Notes: a model not told the origin generated them from the sequence alone. 64,000 nt of DNA from Mycosarcoma maydis (GCF_000328475.2 NC_026490.1:186001-250000); one strand, 5' to 3'. Shown: positions 33,823 through 44,573, numbered from the stretch's first letter. Made by a program: numbers and translations.

Positions 33823-34080
33823 TCCGTCTCAGCTGTCGACTTTCCCAAAAAGCTCTCTAAAACGGCTTCTGCACCTGATATCCTCAAGGCAAGACTCATC
33901 CACCAAATCGACACCTTCGACTTCGCCGAGTTGCCAGAACCATCTTGGAGAAACTACGTGCCCTGTCCCTACAATGAAAAGCGAGCACTCAACCTCTACG
34001 TGCCTCAGATGAAATGGGCCGTGCAGCTTGTTGCTGACTTCGCGATTCTGTTCTTCGGGTTCAGCAACTTCAAAACTTAG
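33823..34080 (+). pseudogene. Coding-like fragment of 86 codons, no start
   Basis: The frame is open from after TAA 33820-33822 to TAG 34078-34080. The middle reads like real protein, with DTFDFAELPEPSWRNYVPCP and NEKRALNLYVPQMKWA, and synonymous positions look codon-biased. There is no ATG at the front. It may be a last exon (a CAG at 33849-33851 could be an acceptor) or a gene remnant. I do not recognise the family. Confidence 0.35.
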
Positions 34081-34652
34081 TTCAAATTTTACGCAGCTCG
34101 CGTGGCCTTTCCCGGCAGAAGACCCTACGCTAATCGGCTACAAAAGACATTTTATTATAATATCTTACTTGATTTTTAATTTCATACACCGACCCAAGCC
34201 TAGAGAGGCTTATGCGGGAGTCAAGCATCGAAGATACAAGCGGAAGGTGGGAAGATCATAGAGATGGGTAATGTGCTGTACGGTCAAATCCACCTCTGCT
34301 TATTCATGATGCATGAGTAGAGCAAGAGGGGTCCGAGCAATGCCTCAGGCCGATAGGCGGTGCTGGCTGATGTTACTGTCGAAAGTGAGTTGGTCATAAT
34401 GTGTTAGAAGGGAGTGATGGAGTGTGAAGGTTGTGGGCGACAGCGTTGCACCACGTACAGGAAAGTCACGAATCAACGCGACAGGAGACGCAAGCCGACA
34501 GCGCCAAAGTTGGTGCGATAATTATGAATCAGCTTCTACATTCACGATTCACAATTTGATTCACACTAAACACAATCCCTCTTGCTACCCCGATCCCCGA
34601 CTTGATCAGCAATTCGCACTCCTTTCGACGCTCATCAAAGCATCCTCAGAAC

Positions 34653-34810
34653 ATGTCTGCGCCTGATTCGTCCTCAAAGTCCACATCGCAAAAACCCAAA
34701 CGAGTCAATGGACCGTTGACGAAGAGATTTCGTTGGTCGACATCTTGTCACAGAATCCAGCACGGGCTCCTTCTATATTGATTCACAATCGTCAAAACAT
34801 CTTGGGAAAG
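34653..34810 (+). pseudogene. Frameshifted Myb/SANT-like fragment
   Basis: ATG 34653 opens MSAPDSSSKSTSQKPKR. Near position 34705 the protein-like sequence continues in another frame as SQWTVDEEISLVDILSQNPA, followed by RAPSILIHNRQNILGKG. The WTVDEEISLVDIL block resembles the start of the Myb/SANT-like DNA-binding domain common in transposon-linked fungal proteins. A donor-like GTGTGT follows at about 34812. The frame change suggests a decayed copy. Confidence 0.4.
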
Positions 34811-35625
34811 GGTGTGTGCTGGACCTGAGATGGTGCTAGAAGTGTCTCAAAACATCATGAAAAGAATGTCCTTTGCAGCTGCCCGCTTAATCCTCCGGAA
34901 CTGCGAATTGCAAACCATGATGATGCTGAGTGTGAGTGCAAGTGCGTGAGTGGAGAGGTAGAGAGCTGCGTGAGGAGACACTTACGACTCGGTCGCGGCT
35001 TGAGGGATTTTGCAGATACCATCGTAAATGTGAACTGAATACATGGTTAAGTAGCTCCATTCGTGATTCACAGATTTATTTTCCTCCTTCATTTCTTGCT
35101 CTTCCTTTATGCTCTTCCTTTTTTGGTTATGGAGATCCTTTTCTAGATTGAGGAAAATAGGTGCAGATAATGGGACGTCGTCGGAAATACCAGTATGCTT
35201 CTTTATAAACAGATACAGTATACTCAAATTGACAACATAAAGGAAGAGAAGTAAGCTAAGGTCTAGGTACAGGTGCGATTGAAGTAGATCGGCGACATTG
35301 CCGCAATCACGAGCATTATTTATTCGGATCCGGTCAAGCCAGACCTGCTTATCTAACGCTTATTATATTTCGGCCCGTTAGGCCGTCCTGTCTGTTCTCC
35401 AGCGCCTTGTTCTGTCGGAGCGCATCTTTCAGCATAGATAAGTTGCATGTAACTCGACAGTTTAGCGTAAGACACGTTGAAATGTGAACGCCCCCGTGTC
35501 CTAAGCAAGGAAATCTCACGCTACAACATACGTTGAACCCCTACTGAAGACGATCTGCTTGACTTGCAAATCGCGAGATGACGGTTAGAGTTACACGATC
35601 TTTAGACGGTGTGGAGTCGTCACTC
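34811..35625. other. Gene-poor, AT-richer stretch
   Basis: No gene is seen. The sequence looks more AT-rich than its surroundings, with short pyrimidine tracts and one motif copy (TCGTGA, one T, TCACAG at 35061-35073). Confidence 0.5.
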
Positions 35626-36225
35626 TTACTTAGCTGTAAGCTTCTTGGCCTCGCGTTTCGCCTGCTTCTTTTGCTGTCGTCTTGATCCCTTGAAACCCGG
35701 CTGGTTACTCTCGTTCGTTGCTGGTGTATCACCTTTCAGCTCTTCTGGTGCTGCAATCGGCGTCTGGAAAGTGCTGCTCGCCCAGAGAATCGCACACACC
35801 GTCGCACCAGCACTCAACCAAACGACATACCTTGGATCCGAGCCTTCTTGGTAGTATCCTGATCTCTTCTTGATATCATTCTCATAGGTAATCAGTAGCA
35901 TCGTGAAAGCCAGCAGTGACAGCACCATCCCCATGACCGGATGTCCGGCGATGCCAAGCCGCGTACGAAATCCATAATTGATCAGAGCACCGAGGTCTTT
36001 GAATGCGACAAGCAACAAGGCAGCAAAGATAGTAGTGGATGCGAGAGCGTAGAACGATGGCATGGCAGAGTCTACAGGCCACCGAGGTTGAGCGAGCCGG
36101 AAGATCTCGCCTGGTTGCAGCGTTTGGAGTGCAGCCGGGACGGCAGGTGCAGCGGGTGAAACCAGGAATTCGCGATAGTTGGAGGGGAACATGCGTATGT
36201 TCGTGGGTGGAGCGAGTTCTAGCAT
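35626..36225 (-). CDS. Small multi-pass membrane protein, function unknown
   Basis: Start ATG 36225 gives MLELAPPTNIRMFPSNYREF and 199 residues with no intron; a second ATG lies at residue 12. Three hydrophobic segments are visible: residues about 55-83 (SFYALASTTIFAALLLVAF), about 93-114 (HPVMGMVLSLLAFTMLLITY) and about 130-150 (YVVWLSAGATVCAILWASS). The C-terminal 35 residues are hydrophilic and end in a basic cluster, KKQAKREAKKLTAK, which suggests the end faces the cytosol, as in many ER or mitochondrial outer membrane proteins. I do not recognise the family. It lies head to head with the ribokinase gene across 519 bp rich in heptad motifs. Confidence 0.65.
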   Translation of the reverse strand: MLELAPPTNIRMFPSNYREFLVSPAAPAVPAALQTLQPGEIFRLAQPRWPVDSAMPSFYALASTTIFAALLLVAFKDLGALINYGFRTRLGIAGHPVMGMVLSLLAFTMLLITYENDIKKRSGYYQEGSDPRYVVWLSAGATVCAILWASSTFQTPIAAPEELKGDTPATNESNQPGFKGSRRQQKKQAKREAKKLTAK

Positions 36226-36288
36226 TTTGACAACGATGCAGAAGCGAGCTGATCTGGTGTTCTGCGGTAAGGATGGCGGTGGTCCCAG

Positions 36289-36328
36289 TCACGAATCGTG
36301 AATCACGAATGTGAATCGTGAATCGTGA
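36289..36328. repeat. Heptad motif cluster, five units with inversions
   Basis: TCACGA, TCGTGA and TCACGA linked by single A, then after a seven-base break two TCGTGA also linked by A. Confidence 0.9.
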
Positions 36329-36568
36329 ATGCGCCGCGCCGGACGTGTGGGGCTTCTAGGCTTCTGTTACGTTGAGAGGAAGATCGACATGATTAACTCC
36401 TCCCTTCACGATTTCGGCCATTTAGCCTGCGTTCGCCCTGACTCGTGCGGTAATCGTGAATGCTCAACCTAACTGTCAAATCATCGTTTCTGCAAATGAC
36501 CATCATTGTGCGTGGTGCCGCCCAAAACTCTCAAATGGCAAAGCAACACCAAACACAACGCCATGCAT

Positions 36569-36588
36569 TCATGATTCATGATTCGTGA
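36569..36588 (+). repeat. Three heptad units, two with A for G
   Basis: TCATGA, TCATGA, TCGTGA linked by single T. TCATGA is itself a palindrome. Confidence 0.85.
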
Positions 36589-36744
36589 TTCAAACTCGCT
36601 CACACCTCATTCCCATCCGAGGATCCGTTTGCAGATCCCTCCAGTTTTTTCAGCTCGACACAGCCAAATTTGCAACCCCTCACTTCTTCGTATTTCGTCC
36701 CATCCGTACCACCATTCATCAGCTATATACGCCATACCAAAGCA

Positions 36745-37824
36745 ATGAGCTCATTCACCGCTGTCTCTTCTTCAACCAGGCCTTTCTGCCTCGTCAAATC
36801 GTCCATCAACATCGACGAAACTTTCCTGGTACCACACATTGTCCGACCGGGCGAAACCATCTCTTCGTCTGAGCTTGTCTCTCGCCCCGGTGGCAAGGGG
36901 GCCAACGTCTCAGCAGCTATCGCACTTGCGGGTGCATCTGTCTCCTTCTCAGGTGCTGTCGGCAAGGACGCGCCATGGCCACTAGACGAGCTCAAAGCTC
37001 GCCATGTCATGATTGATGGTGCCGAGATTCTCGACAATACTCCGACGGGCCGAGCTTTCATCCAGATTGCAGAAGATGGCGAGAACAGCATTGTCTTGCT
37101 CAAGGGAGCCAACTTTGCAACACACAGCAGGTCAGCTGATCCTGTCAAATCTTGGACATCTCAAATCACGCACTTGGTGCTGCAAAACGAGATCCCGTTA
37201 CCGACGACGATTGCCTTCTTGCAGCATGCCAAGTCAAAGAAAGTAGAGGGCCATGTGACGACAATTTTCAATCCCTCTCCTATGCTCACGCAGAGCCAAG
37301 TGGAACAGTTCCCATGGACGAGCATCGATGTCTTGGTTGTCAACGAAGGAGAAAGCATCGAGCTTCTTCGTGTTCTTCAACCTGATGCAGCCAAGTCGCT
37401 CGAATCGCTTCCAGAAGGAGAGGACAGATCAACTCGAGTCTTGCAAGCGCTTTCATCGGTCGAGCAGCTTCAAGAGACTGCATGGCTCGTGCTTACGCGT
37501 GGCGGTGAGGGAGTAATGGCCAACGTGATACTTTCAGAGAGCCAAACTAAGCGAAGTTTTTTCAACGTTGCGCCGTTCAAGCCAAGACAGGTCAAGGATA
37601 CAACGGGCGCAGGCGATACGTTTGCAGGTAATCTCGTAGCTGCTCTCATGGGTCACAATGTGGATGCGGATCGAGGGCTGGTCAAGTCGGCTAGGCCAAC
37701 CGAGGCGAAATTCGTAGAGGATGCATTGAAATGGGCCTCCAAAGCGGCAAGTCTGGCATGCGAGAAGGAAGGCGCTATGCAGAGCATACCGAGTGCGGAA
37801 GAGGTCAAAGCGAGGAGCGCATAA
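36745..37824 (+). CDS. RBK1: Ribokinase (PfkB family)
   Basis: Ribokinase phosphorylates D-ribose with ATP to ribose 5-phosphate, feeding it to the pentose phosphate pathway and nucleotide synthesis. The start is ATG 36745 (MSSFTAVSSSTRPFCLVKS), 359 residues; the 25 codons before it begin with TTG. The PfkB signature 1 is visible near residue 50 (RPGGKGANVSAAIALAGA). The second signature, with the catalytic Asp, is near residue 285 (DTTGAGDTFAGNLVAALMGH). Ribokinase-type sugar contacts, including NIDETFLVPHIVRPGETI at the N-terminus, fit the family better than adenosine kinase or fructokinase. The gene lies convergent with aspartate aminotransferase, only 187 bp apart. Confidence 0.9.
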   Translation: MSSFTAVSSSTRPFCLVKSSINIDETFLVPHIVRPGETISSSELVSRPGGKGANVSAAIALAGASVSFSGAVGKDAPWPLDELKARHVMIDGAEILDNTPTGRAFIQIAEDGENSIVLLKGANFATHSRSADPVKSWTSQITHLVLQNEIPLPTTIAFLQHAKSKKVEGHVTTIFNPSPMLTQSQVEQFPWTSIDVLVVNEGESIELLRVLQPDAAKSLESLPEGEDRSTRVLQALSSVEQLQETAWLVLTRGGEGVMANVILSESQTKRSFFNVAPFKPRQVKDTTGAGDTFAGNLVAALMGHNVDADRGLVKSARPTEAKFVEDALKWASKAASLACEKEGAMQSIPSAEEVKARSA

Positions 37825-38011
37825 TACACACGCATTCTGAGAAGGACTTGTCATAGACTCGACATACATTTAGCATGCCCGTCGTCAACCATCGTGAGCC
37901 TGAACAGCCGGAGCATCTCTCAGCAACAGCCTACAATAAACGCCAGTATTTGAGAACAAAATGGAAATGCAATAGCACGGAGAACATACAAGATCAAAGA
38001 TATGAACTGGT

Positions 38012-39367
38012 TCACTTCTTCTCTCGGACCACCTTGTCGATCCAGGAAGCAACGTATTCGACGTTGTTCGTCGTCAATCCAGCCATGGAAATACGCGAAT
38101 TGGCGGTCAAATAGATGTGACCTTCCTCCAACAGACGGTTACACTGGTTGGTGTCGAGACCCAAAAAGGTAAACATGCCGATTTGTTTCAAGATGTGGTC
38201 CCAGTTACCCGGTGTTTGGAACTTCTTGGTCAGCAAATCAAACAAGCTCTGACGCATGGTGATGATGCGACCTGCCATCTCCTTGACATCGGCCTGCCAC
38301 TGTTGGAAGAGCGCAGGATCGGTAAGGATCATCTTGACCACACGCGCGCCGAAAGCGGGAGGGTTAGAGATCTCGGATCGTTGAATCGCGGCGAGCTGCG
38401 AGAAGACGGCAGCGCTCTGTGCCGGAGTGGCGGACACAACGTGGAGCGCGCCGACACGTTCGCCGTACAAGCCGGCGTTCTTGGCGAAGCTCTGGCAAAT
38501 GAGCAGAGGAATGCTCTTGCGCGAAACAAAGTGTCGTACCGCCCAGGCATCCCTGTCCAGGTCACCCGAGGCGAAACCCTGGTAAGCGCAGTCGAAAAAG
38601 GCAAAGTGACCCTTCTCGACAAAGATATCGGCGATCTGCTTCCACTGCTCCTGGGTAGGATCAACACCGGTAGGGTTGTGAGCGCAGGCATGTAGCAAGA
38701 ACACGCTCTGGTTTTTGGCCTGTCTCAACGTGTTGGTGAAACCGTCAAAGTCGAGCGCAATCGTCTTGGCGTCGTAATAAGGGTAGTCGATGGGCTTGAT
38801 GCCGACCGTATTGAAGATGGCCTTGTGATTGGCCCAAGTTGGATTTGAAATGTAGATTTGACGGTCGACACCGTAGGCCTGGTACTGGTAGAAGCGTTGC
38901 AGAAAGACGGCACCGAGATGGTTGGCACCGGTACCGGAGATGGTCTGGACCGAAGCAACACGCTTCTCTGCAATCGCGGGCGAATCGTCGCCGAGGATGA
39001 GCTTGGCAGCAGCACTGGTGAATTCGGCCAGACCGGTGATGGAGAGGTACTCGTGGTCGACCGACTCGTCTGCGATGAGATCCGCCTGCGCCTTTTTTAC
39101 CGAGGGCAGAACGTAGGGCTTGCCGTTGTTGTCACGGTATGCGCCAACACCGAGGTTGACTTTCTTATCGTAGGTATCGGATTTGTAGGAAGAGGTCAGC
39201 TTGAAAATGCTGTTGTACGCAGAATGAGGGAAGAAGGTGGTCAGCAACGGACACGAGACGGACAAGAGAGAGAGAGAGACGAACGTATATACTTACGCAT
39301 CCTCCGGAGCCTGTGGGACGGCGCTCCAAACAGCGAGAGCTGAGGATTGTTCAGAAATTGAACCCAT
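38012..39367 (-). CDS. Aspartate aminotransferase
   Basis: This PLP enzyme moves the amino group between aspartate and 2-oxoglutarate, linking nitrogen and carbon metabolism. Two exons on the minus strand: 39367-39297 (MGSISEQSSALAVWSAVPQA) and 39209-38012, with GTAAGT donor, CAG acceptor and a GCTGAC branch-like site in the 87-nt intron. The join gives PEDAIFKLTSSYKSD, matching the family at this position, and 422 residues overall. Seen are KKVNLGVGAYRDNNGKPYV, HACAHNPTGVDPTQEQW, FDCAYQGFASGDLDRDAWA and the PLP lysine in SFAKNAGLYGERVG. There is no mitochondrial presequence and no peroxisomal C-terminal tripeptide (it ends VVREKK), so a cytosolic form is likely. A longer unspliced frame reaches 39265 but replaces the conserved N-terminus with unrelated sequence. 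Confidence 0.93.
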
Positions 39368-40798
39368 AGTGTGAGATATGGTTAGCTCGTTTCTATAGCC
39401 ACAATGTCTGGGCGGCAAGAGGAAGGTGTGATGGCAAGTGGTGGAGGAAAGGACGCCCAAGGGTGAGGCTAGATAAGGCTTGCAAAGCAGTGGCAAGGTG
39501 TTGGACAAGAGATGCGCTTTTGTTGAGAAGAACACTTGAACACGCTTTCAAACATAAAGAGGCAGGATACCGCTTCCTCAGATGAAGCGCGGCAAGAACG
39601 CCAACCGTGCAACTGTGTCATTGTGCAACTGTACGTTGGAGTCACACCGAGACGTGAGTTGTGCGGTAGCGTGACCCTGCGGAAGATAGCCGATGGAATA
39701 ACGTTGACGTGCTGCGCCCCTCCAGCGCACAATTGAATCCAACCATCGTGCATCGGTCAACGCAAAAGCTGCATCTCTCCCGGACGATAAAGCTTGATTT
39801 GCGACATCTTTACCAGCTCGTGACCTAACATCCGGATTTGTGGTCCACGATCGTTGAAAGCCGGTCAGGATTCACGATTGAGATGGCGCCCAGGGTCGCT
39901 AGAGGAAGTGCCGGCTGCAATCTCAGCCTCTGTGCACCTGGCTCTACAAAACGTTCCTCAGCCGTCCCCTGTTCTCAAACCCTCTTTCCACACCGGTTGG
40001 CTATTGCTGTGCATGCCTGGCGCAAGACGGCTGATTACCTTTCAGAGAGCCGACCGGATGAGAACAAGACTTACCTGCATGGCTGATGCCGCTGGAACCA
40101 GAGATATGGCCCTGGATGTTGCCGAGACGATTCGCAGCCATAGTTGCAGGACCCTGGAATGTTGTGATCGATACTGAATCTGCTCCTCGCAAGTAGTGAT
40201 TTTCCAAAGAGGCGGTGGGCTGCAGTTGTGCTTGTCTATCCTGGATATAGGGCGGAGAAGGGTGTGGGAGGGAGCGAAAGATGTGATGGTGATGACGAGA
40301 CGGCAAGTACGGTGACACCACCGGCTACTTGAAGTCGCACACAGCAAACCACGATGAGGCGGATGCACACCTCCACGATCACAGCAGACGCTCTCTGCAA
40401 GTTGACACAGCTTCTGCAAGAGTCGTGAGTGCAGATGCGCTGGATGCCGGGTTAAGTGCGGAGAGTGTCGCGTGAATTTGTCTTGTGAGAGTCAGCACCG
40501 AAAATCGTGAATGCCGATTCACGAACTATCCTTGAATTTAGCACAGCTCATCGCCAAAGCGAAATCGGATCGGGAACGATCCCCCAAACTTACTTAGGCT
40601 GCTGGTATACTGACCTCGCACGTCGCTTCACGCCACTGCTAAGTAGCCTCACTCAAAGGCACTCCATCTCGTGCAAGTCCTCCCACAAACAGAACCTCTC
40701 GTCGTCGATCACATATACAAAACATCATGCTGGGCTTGCTGGCCATTTTGTGTCTGTGTCTGGGCACAAGCGAGGAGGAATCACACATTGCATTTCTA
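39368..40798. other. Intergenic region between AAT and HPR1
   Basis: About 1.4 kb between the AAT start and the HPR1 stop. No supported gene. A motif copy TCGTGA lies near 40507, with TCACGA shortly after (near 40518). Open frames on both strands around 40000-40400 have no recognisable domain. Confidence 0.5.
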
Positions 40799-43522
40799 TT
40801 AAACAGCTTCTGACATGTCGACGTCCTGTTCCTGATCCGCAGGCGCCTCCCGTCCGGAAGTGAGATTGGCTTGCTTTTCGGGTGTCTCCTCTTCCTCTGT
40901 CTTTACCATGACTTCTACTAAGTCCCTCTCCCTGTCTGTGACAACCGTTATCTCTTCTGTTACCGTCTGCAAGACCGGCAGTGTTGTCGGTACTGCAGTA
41001 ATCGAGACCGGAACGCTCGACAGGTCGGTTGCTGCTTCTCCCTCGTCTTTGCTCTTCGCTTGGTCGGTTTGCGCATTTGCAGTGTCTTGTTGAGCAGGCT
41101 CCATCTCCATCTCCAAGCCTTCCTCCTTCACAGGCTCCGCAACAGTCGCTGGTATACCTGCATCCGTTTTCGCTTCCGCTTCCGCTTCCTTGCCCTTACT
41201 CGTGTCCCCATTAGCTTCCTGCCCACTTCTTGTATCACTTTCATCTGAAGTCGGCTGCGCAGAAGGTGTAACCGCGTTTGGCTTCGGGTTGCGCTCCTCT
41301 TCCATCGCTTGGAGTAGTCTCTCGATGTTTTCCGGTCGATCTGGCTTGCCAAACAGATGCAAGTTGTCACGACTTGCTACACGTAACGCCCTCCACGCCA
41401 GACTCTGCATAGTCTCGATCGTTGCTTGTACTCGGTCGTCCTTGTCCAGTTTACTCTGATCCTCTTTGCTCAGATTGGTCTCGCTGACCGCTGGATCAAT
41501 GCCGAGCTGCTTCTTGCGCAGATCGAGCTTCATCTTTTCGCGTTGGATCGACTTGTTGTAGTGCTCTAGGCTGGGCGCTGCTGGTGCAAACTCGAGCTCT
41601 TCAAGCCCATCGGTTGCCACAGTCACATATTCGCCCATCTCATTTTCTGCACGCCGTGTACCTGCGACGGGTGGACGCAGACCGTCTTCCCACAGTTCGG
41701 ACAACGCCGCGGTCCCGAGTTTGTGTGGATAGGGCTCGGCTTTGCGCAGTAGCAATGCCCTTGCCGATGCAAATTGCGCCAGTTGCTCAGGCGACAGAGG
41801 CGGCTTTTCGATTGAAGGGCAGGATTCCGTTTTCCATCGTATCCAGTTTGCCTCCCTTCTAAGCACTTCGAGAACCGAATCGAGAAATAGCCGTCCATCT
41901 GGCTGGATGTCGCGCATCAGCGCCTGAATCTCCCTCCACGTAGACCTGATCCAGCGTTCATCGGCTTCCTCGAGGGTGAATAGCGCTTGCAGCGTCTTGT
42001 TCTTCCAATCCTTCCAGCTTTCCTTGGCTGCTGGGGTGTAGGAGAGAAGATATTGGAAAAGCACAAAGTACTGAACCAAGATGTGCTTGCGGAACGACGT
42101 GTTTCGGATTTCGTATTCGAACAGCTTACGTCCTGTCAGATACTTGGGGAAGAAATGGCCTCTTGCGGCTCCTGACGCCGCCTGTTCCTCTTCCTCTTCC
42201 TCTTCAGCAATCGATTCAGCCATGTCTTGAATTGCATCAGGACTATCCATTTTGATGCCGTTGACAATATCGGGTCGAGCACGTTTCCTTGGCGGTTCGT
42301 CTCTTTTACATCCTATTGACTTGCCGACGATGTAGCCTGTGTTTGCCACACCGCCAGTTCTCGGCCCCTTGCTTGACAGCGGCGTAGCACTAACAGATGG
42401 AGCATTCGGAGCATTCCCCTTTGTCCCATTAGATTTGGACTCTTCCGTGCTCGCTGCACCTGCAAGTTCCTTTTCACGTTTGTTGACGGCGCTGAAGAGC
42501 TTGAGAATCTTCGCAGTGCTGATTCGTAGCTCTGCCATAGCACCCTTGGCCCCATCAGGAGCAGGGTCGTCGTCTGAGAGACCGCGATCTGCTTCGACCA
42601 ATTCAGCAGGCGTAGCACTTCTTGTGGATGGCCGCGAAGAGTCCTGAGCGCCCATGAGCGTTGGCGGATTGGAAAAGAAGCGCTGGACTTTCCAGAACAC
42701 TTCGTAGAACTCGTAATCCACCTTAAAAACCTTATCCCTTTCATCTCTGTCAGCCTCGTCATCGGCTTCTGGTTTGGCATCCTCTACTTTCTCCTCGATC
42801 GACGTCTTGTTTTCAACATTGAACTCTCCTCGCAGGTTAACACCACTCCTTTCGCCGAGTGGAAATACCTTGGCTAGCAAGCTCAGGATACGGCCTGCGA
42901 ATACAGTGTGCTCTTGGGATGGTTTGGAGAGCCTTCTAAGCAGCTCGTTGCATGTTCGCAGTAATACTAAGCCTTTTCCTCTTGTCGGATGCAAGTCGAC
43001 CGTGAGGGGCTTGACGCGAGACTCTGTGTATCCAAATAGGCGTGAGCAGGTCGAGATGGGTTGGCTCTCGATGAGCTCTTCTACCAGAGACAGAGGCAAT
43101 GTAGGGTCGACCAGATCTTGCAGCGAGAGCACAAGGATAACATCGAGACGATCAAGAGATGATGTGAGCTGGCTGTGGGAGACGCCCTCGGCGCCGTCCT
43201 CAGCTTGGCCAGCAACCAAGCCCGATGGGTCTTCCAGAACCACTTTGCGGAGCTCATTGTTGCTAAGCTCCAGGCACAAGTTGCGTAGCCGCACTTCCGA
43301 CCCGTCTTTATCGACAGTCGAGAGATCTGTTGCTAGGCCGAAGGCCTCCCGAGCGTTTTGTGTGGCAGCTAGTGGCTTGAGAGCGTCGAGAACGTGGGCG
43401 AAGGGAAGTAAAACCTGTCCCGGATTTGAACGTCGCATGTCTGAGAGGCTCGCGAGCAACGACGGAATGAGCTCTGCCAAGCACTGGCGGAGCCTCTCGG
43501 CAGCCACTTCACTGTGGCTCAT
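40799..43522 (-). CDS. HPR1: THO complex subunit Hpr1/THOC1
   Basis: Hpr1 is a core subunit of THO, which couples transcription to mRNP assembly and export and limits R-loops. The start is ATG 43522 (MSHSEVAAERLRQCLAEL), 907 residues, no intron; 30 codons before it start with GTG. Signature blocks are the stretch LLRRLSKPSQEHTVFAGRIL, LGERSGVNLRGEFNVENKT, DYEFYEVFWKVQRFFSNPP and, later, KYLTGRKLFEYEIRNTSFRKH followed by ILVQYFVLFQYLLSY, all as in THOC1. Two acidic low-complexity inserts are visible, one of seven consecutive Glu. The C-terminal 200 residues are rich in Glu, Thr and Ala and end in DVDMSEAV, with no death domain seen. It is head to head with the Y14 gene. Confidence 0.86.
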   Translation of the reverse strand: MSHSEVAAERLRQCLAELIPSLLASLSDMRRSNPGQVLLPFAHVLDALKPLAATQNAREAFGLATDLSTVDKDGSEVRLRNLCLELSNNELRKVVLEDPSGLVAGQAEDGAEGVSHSQLTSSLDRLDVILVLSLQDLVDPTLPLSLVEELIESQPISTCSRLFGYTESRVKPLTVDLHPTRGKGLVLLRTCNELLRRLSKPSQEHTVFAGRILSLLAKVFPLGERSGVNLRGEFNVENKTSIEEKVEDAKPEADDEADRDERDKVFKVDYEFYEVFWKVQRFFSNPPTLMGAQDSSRPSTRSATPAELVEADRGLSDDDPAPDGAKGAMAELRISTAKILKLFSAVNKREKELAGAASTEESKSNGTKGNAPNAPSVSATPLSSKGPRTGGVANTGYIVGKSIGCKRDEPPRKRARPDIVNGIKMDSPDAIQDMAESIAEEEEEEEQAASGAARGHFFPKYLTGRKLFEYEIRNTSFRKHILVQYFVLFQYLLSYTPAAKESWKDWKNKTLQALFTLEEADERWIRSTWREIQALMRDIQPDGRLFLDSVLEVLRREANWIRWKTESCPSIEKPPLSPEQLAQFASARALLLRKAEPYPHKLGTAALSELWEDGLRPPVAGTRRAENEMGEYVTVATDGLEELEFAPAAPSLEHYNKSIQREKMKLDLRKKQLGIDPAVSETNLSKEDQSKLDKDDRVQATIETMQSLAWRALRVASRDNLHLFGKPDRPENIERLLQAMEEERNPKPNAVTPSAQPTSDESDTRSGQEANGDTSKGKEAEAEAKTDAGIPATVAEPVKEEGLEMEMEPAQQDTANAQTDQAKSKDEGEAATDLSSVPVSITAVPTTLPVLQTVTEEITVVTDRERDLVEVMVKTEEEETPEKQANLTSGREAPADQEQDVDMSEAV

Positions 43523-43776
43523 GTTGGATGTAAAATCGCTGGATAGAACTTGGCCAGCGCCTCGATGAGATGGAGGAAATGGAGTGTTCTCAGAAGAATT
43601 GTGCTTCAACACGAAGCATGGGAAAAAGACTCGGAACGCGGGCTTCAGTCACGGACCCTGCTCCACAAACACGACACGATCCAAAAAATCACATTTGTCA
43701 ACTTGCCATAGCTCTTCCGGCGTAAATCTCGCCTGCCCTCATCGAAGATCCACCCGTTGATTCAGCATCAGACACC
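43523..43776. promoter_or_regulatory. Short bidirectional promoter, HPR1 and Y14
   Basis: Only 254 bp separate the two start codons. No heptad motif and no TATA box are seen. Both products work in mRNP assembly, so shared control is plausible but inferred. Confidence 0.5.
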
Positions 43777-44573
43777 ATGCCAGAGGACGAAATAAGGATG
43801 GTTGAGGCTCGAGCAGCGGACGCCGTGGATGACGTTGATATGGATGACGGTAAGATCTTTACAAGGAATTGCGACTGTTCTGAGTGGAACACAGTTTCTC
43901 ACGTCCTCACTTTCTTCTCTATCACACGCATTTCAATCGCACAGACCCGAACATCAAGCGCAGAGGAAGAGGCTTTGACCCTCGTGGCAACGGTCCCGCG
44001 TCCGAAGGTGTCAAAGCTGGTCGATTCGACACTCTCGATGAAACAGCCGATAGCGGCGCTCGTGCAGTCAAATGTGGGTTGCAATACTGAGTCAATCTAA
44101 GGCGAGGTCTGTAACTGATGTCCGCTTTCTTACATATTTAACAGCTGTGGAAGGATGGGTAATCGTCGTCACAAACGTACACGAAGAAGCTACGGAAGAA
44201 GACGTCACCGACAAGTTCCTAGACTACGGCATGGTCAGGAGCTGTCATCTCAACCTCGATCGACGTACGGGATATGTCAAGGTGAGTGCAGGTACGATCG
44301 GTTGCTTTGGTGATGCGCCAGACGAATCAATTGACCGTTGATCCGAGTCTTGCCTGTGTTTGTGAACAGGGCTACGCTCTTCTGGAGTTTGCTGAACAGG
44401 ATGAAGCGCAAGCAGCGATACAGGCATGTCAAGAAGGGCTCACGCTGCTTGATCAAGAGCTCAAAGCAGATTTTGCGTTTGTCAAACCACCAGCTGGAGC
44501 CGTTTCTATACGAGGAGTAGCATCGAGAAGGGTTAATGCGAACAGAGATCGCAGTCGTAGTCCAGGCAGGTGA
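43777..44573 (+). CDS. Y14: Exon junction complex RNA-binding protein Y14
   Basis: Y14 (RBM8A) pairs with Mago in the exon junction complex left on spliced mRNA. Four exons close in frame: 43777-43849, 43945-44073, 44145-44281 and 44370-44573, giving 180 residues. Donors are GTAAGA, GTGGGT and GTGAGT; acceptors all end in CAG. The acidic N-terminus [20 protein letters not shown] leads to a basic linker ([15 protein letters not shown]), then the RRM from [20 protein letters not shown] through [20 protein letters not shown], which is nearly the same as human Y14 in this block. The protein ends in an RS-rich tail, DRSRSPGR. The third junction falls inside the RRM (VK then [15 protein letters not shown]). 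Its presence implies an EJC in this fungus, which budding yeast lacks. Confidence 0.92.

Larger units (their letters stand above)
36226..36744. promoter_or_regulatory. Divergent promoter between membrane protein and ribokinase genes
   Basis: The 519 bp carry two heptad clusters (36289-36328 and 36569-36588) and a single copy near 36452. The first is about 65 bp from one start codon and the second about 155 bp from the other, so they sit where regulatory sites would be expected. Confidence 0.55.

Noticed and set aside
36289..36328. CRISPR-like spaced repeats
   Set aside because: The repeat unit is six bases with one-base spacing and no unique spacers; the organism is a eukaryote.
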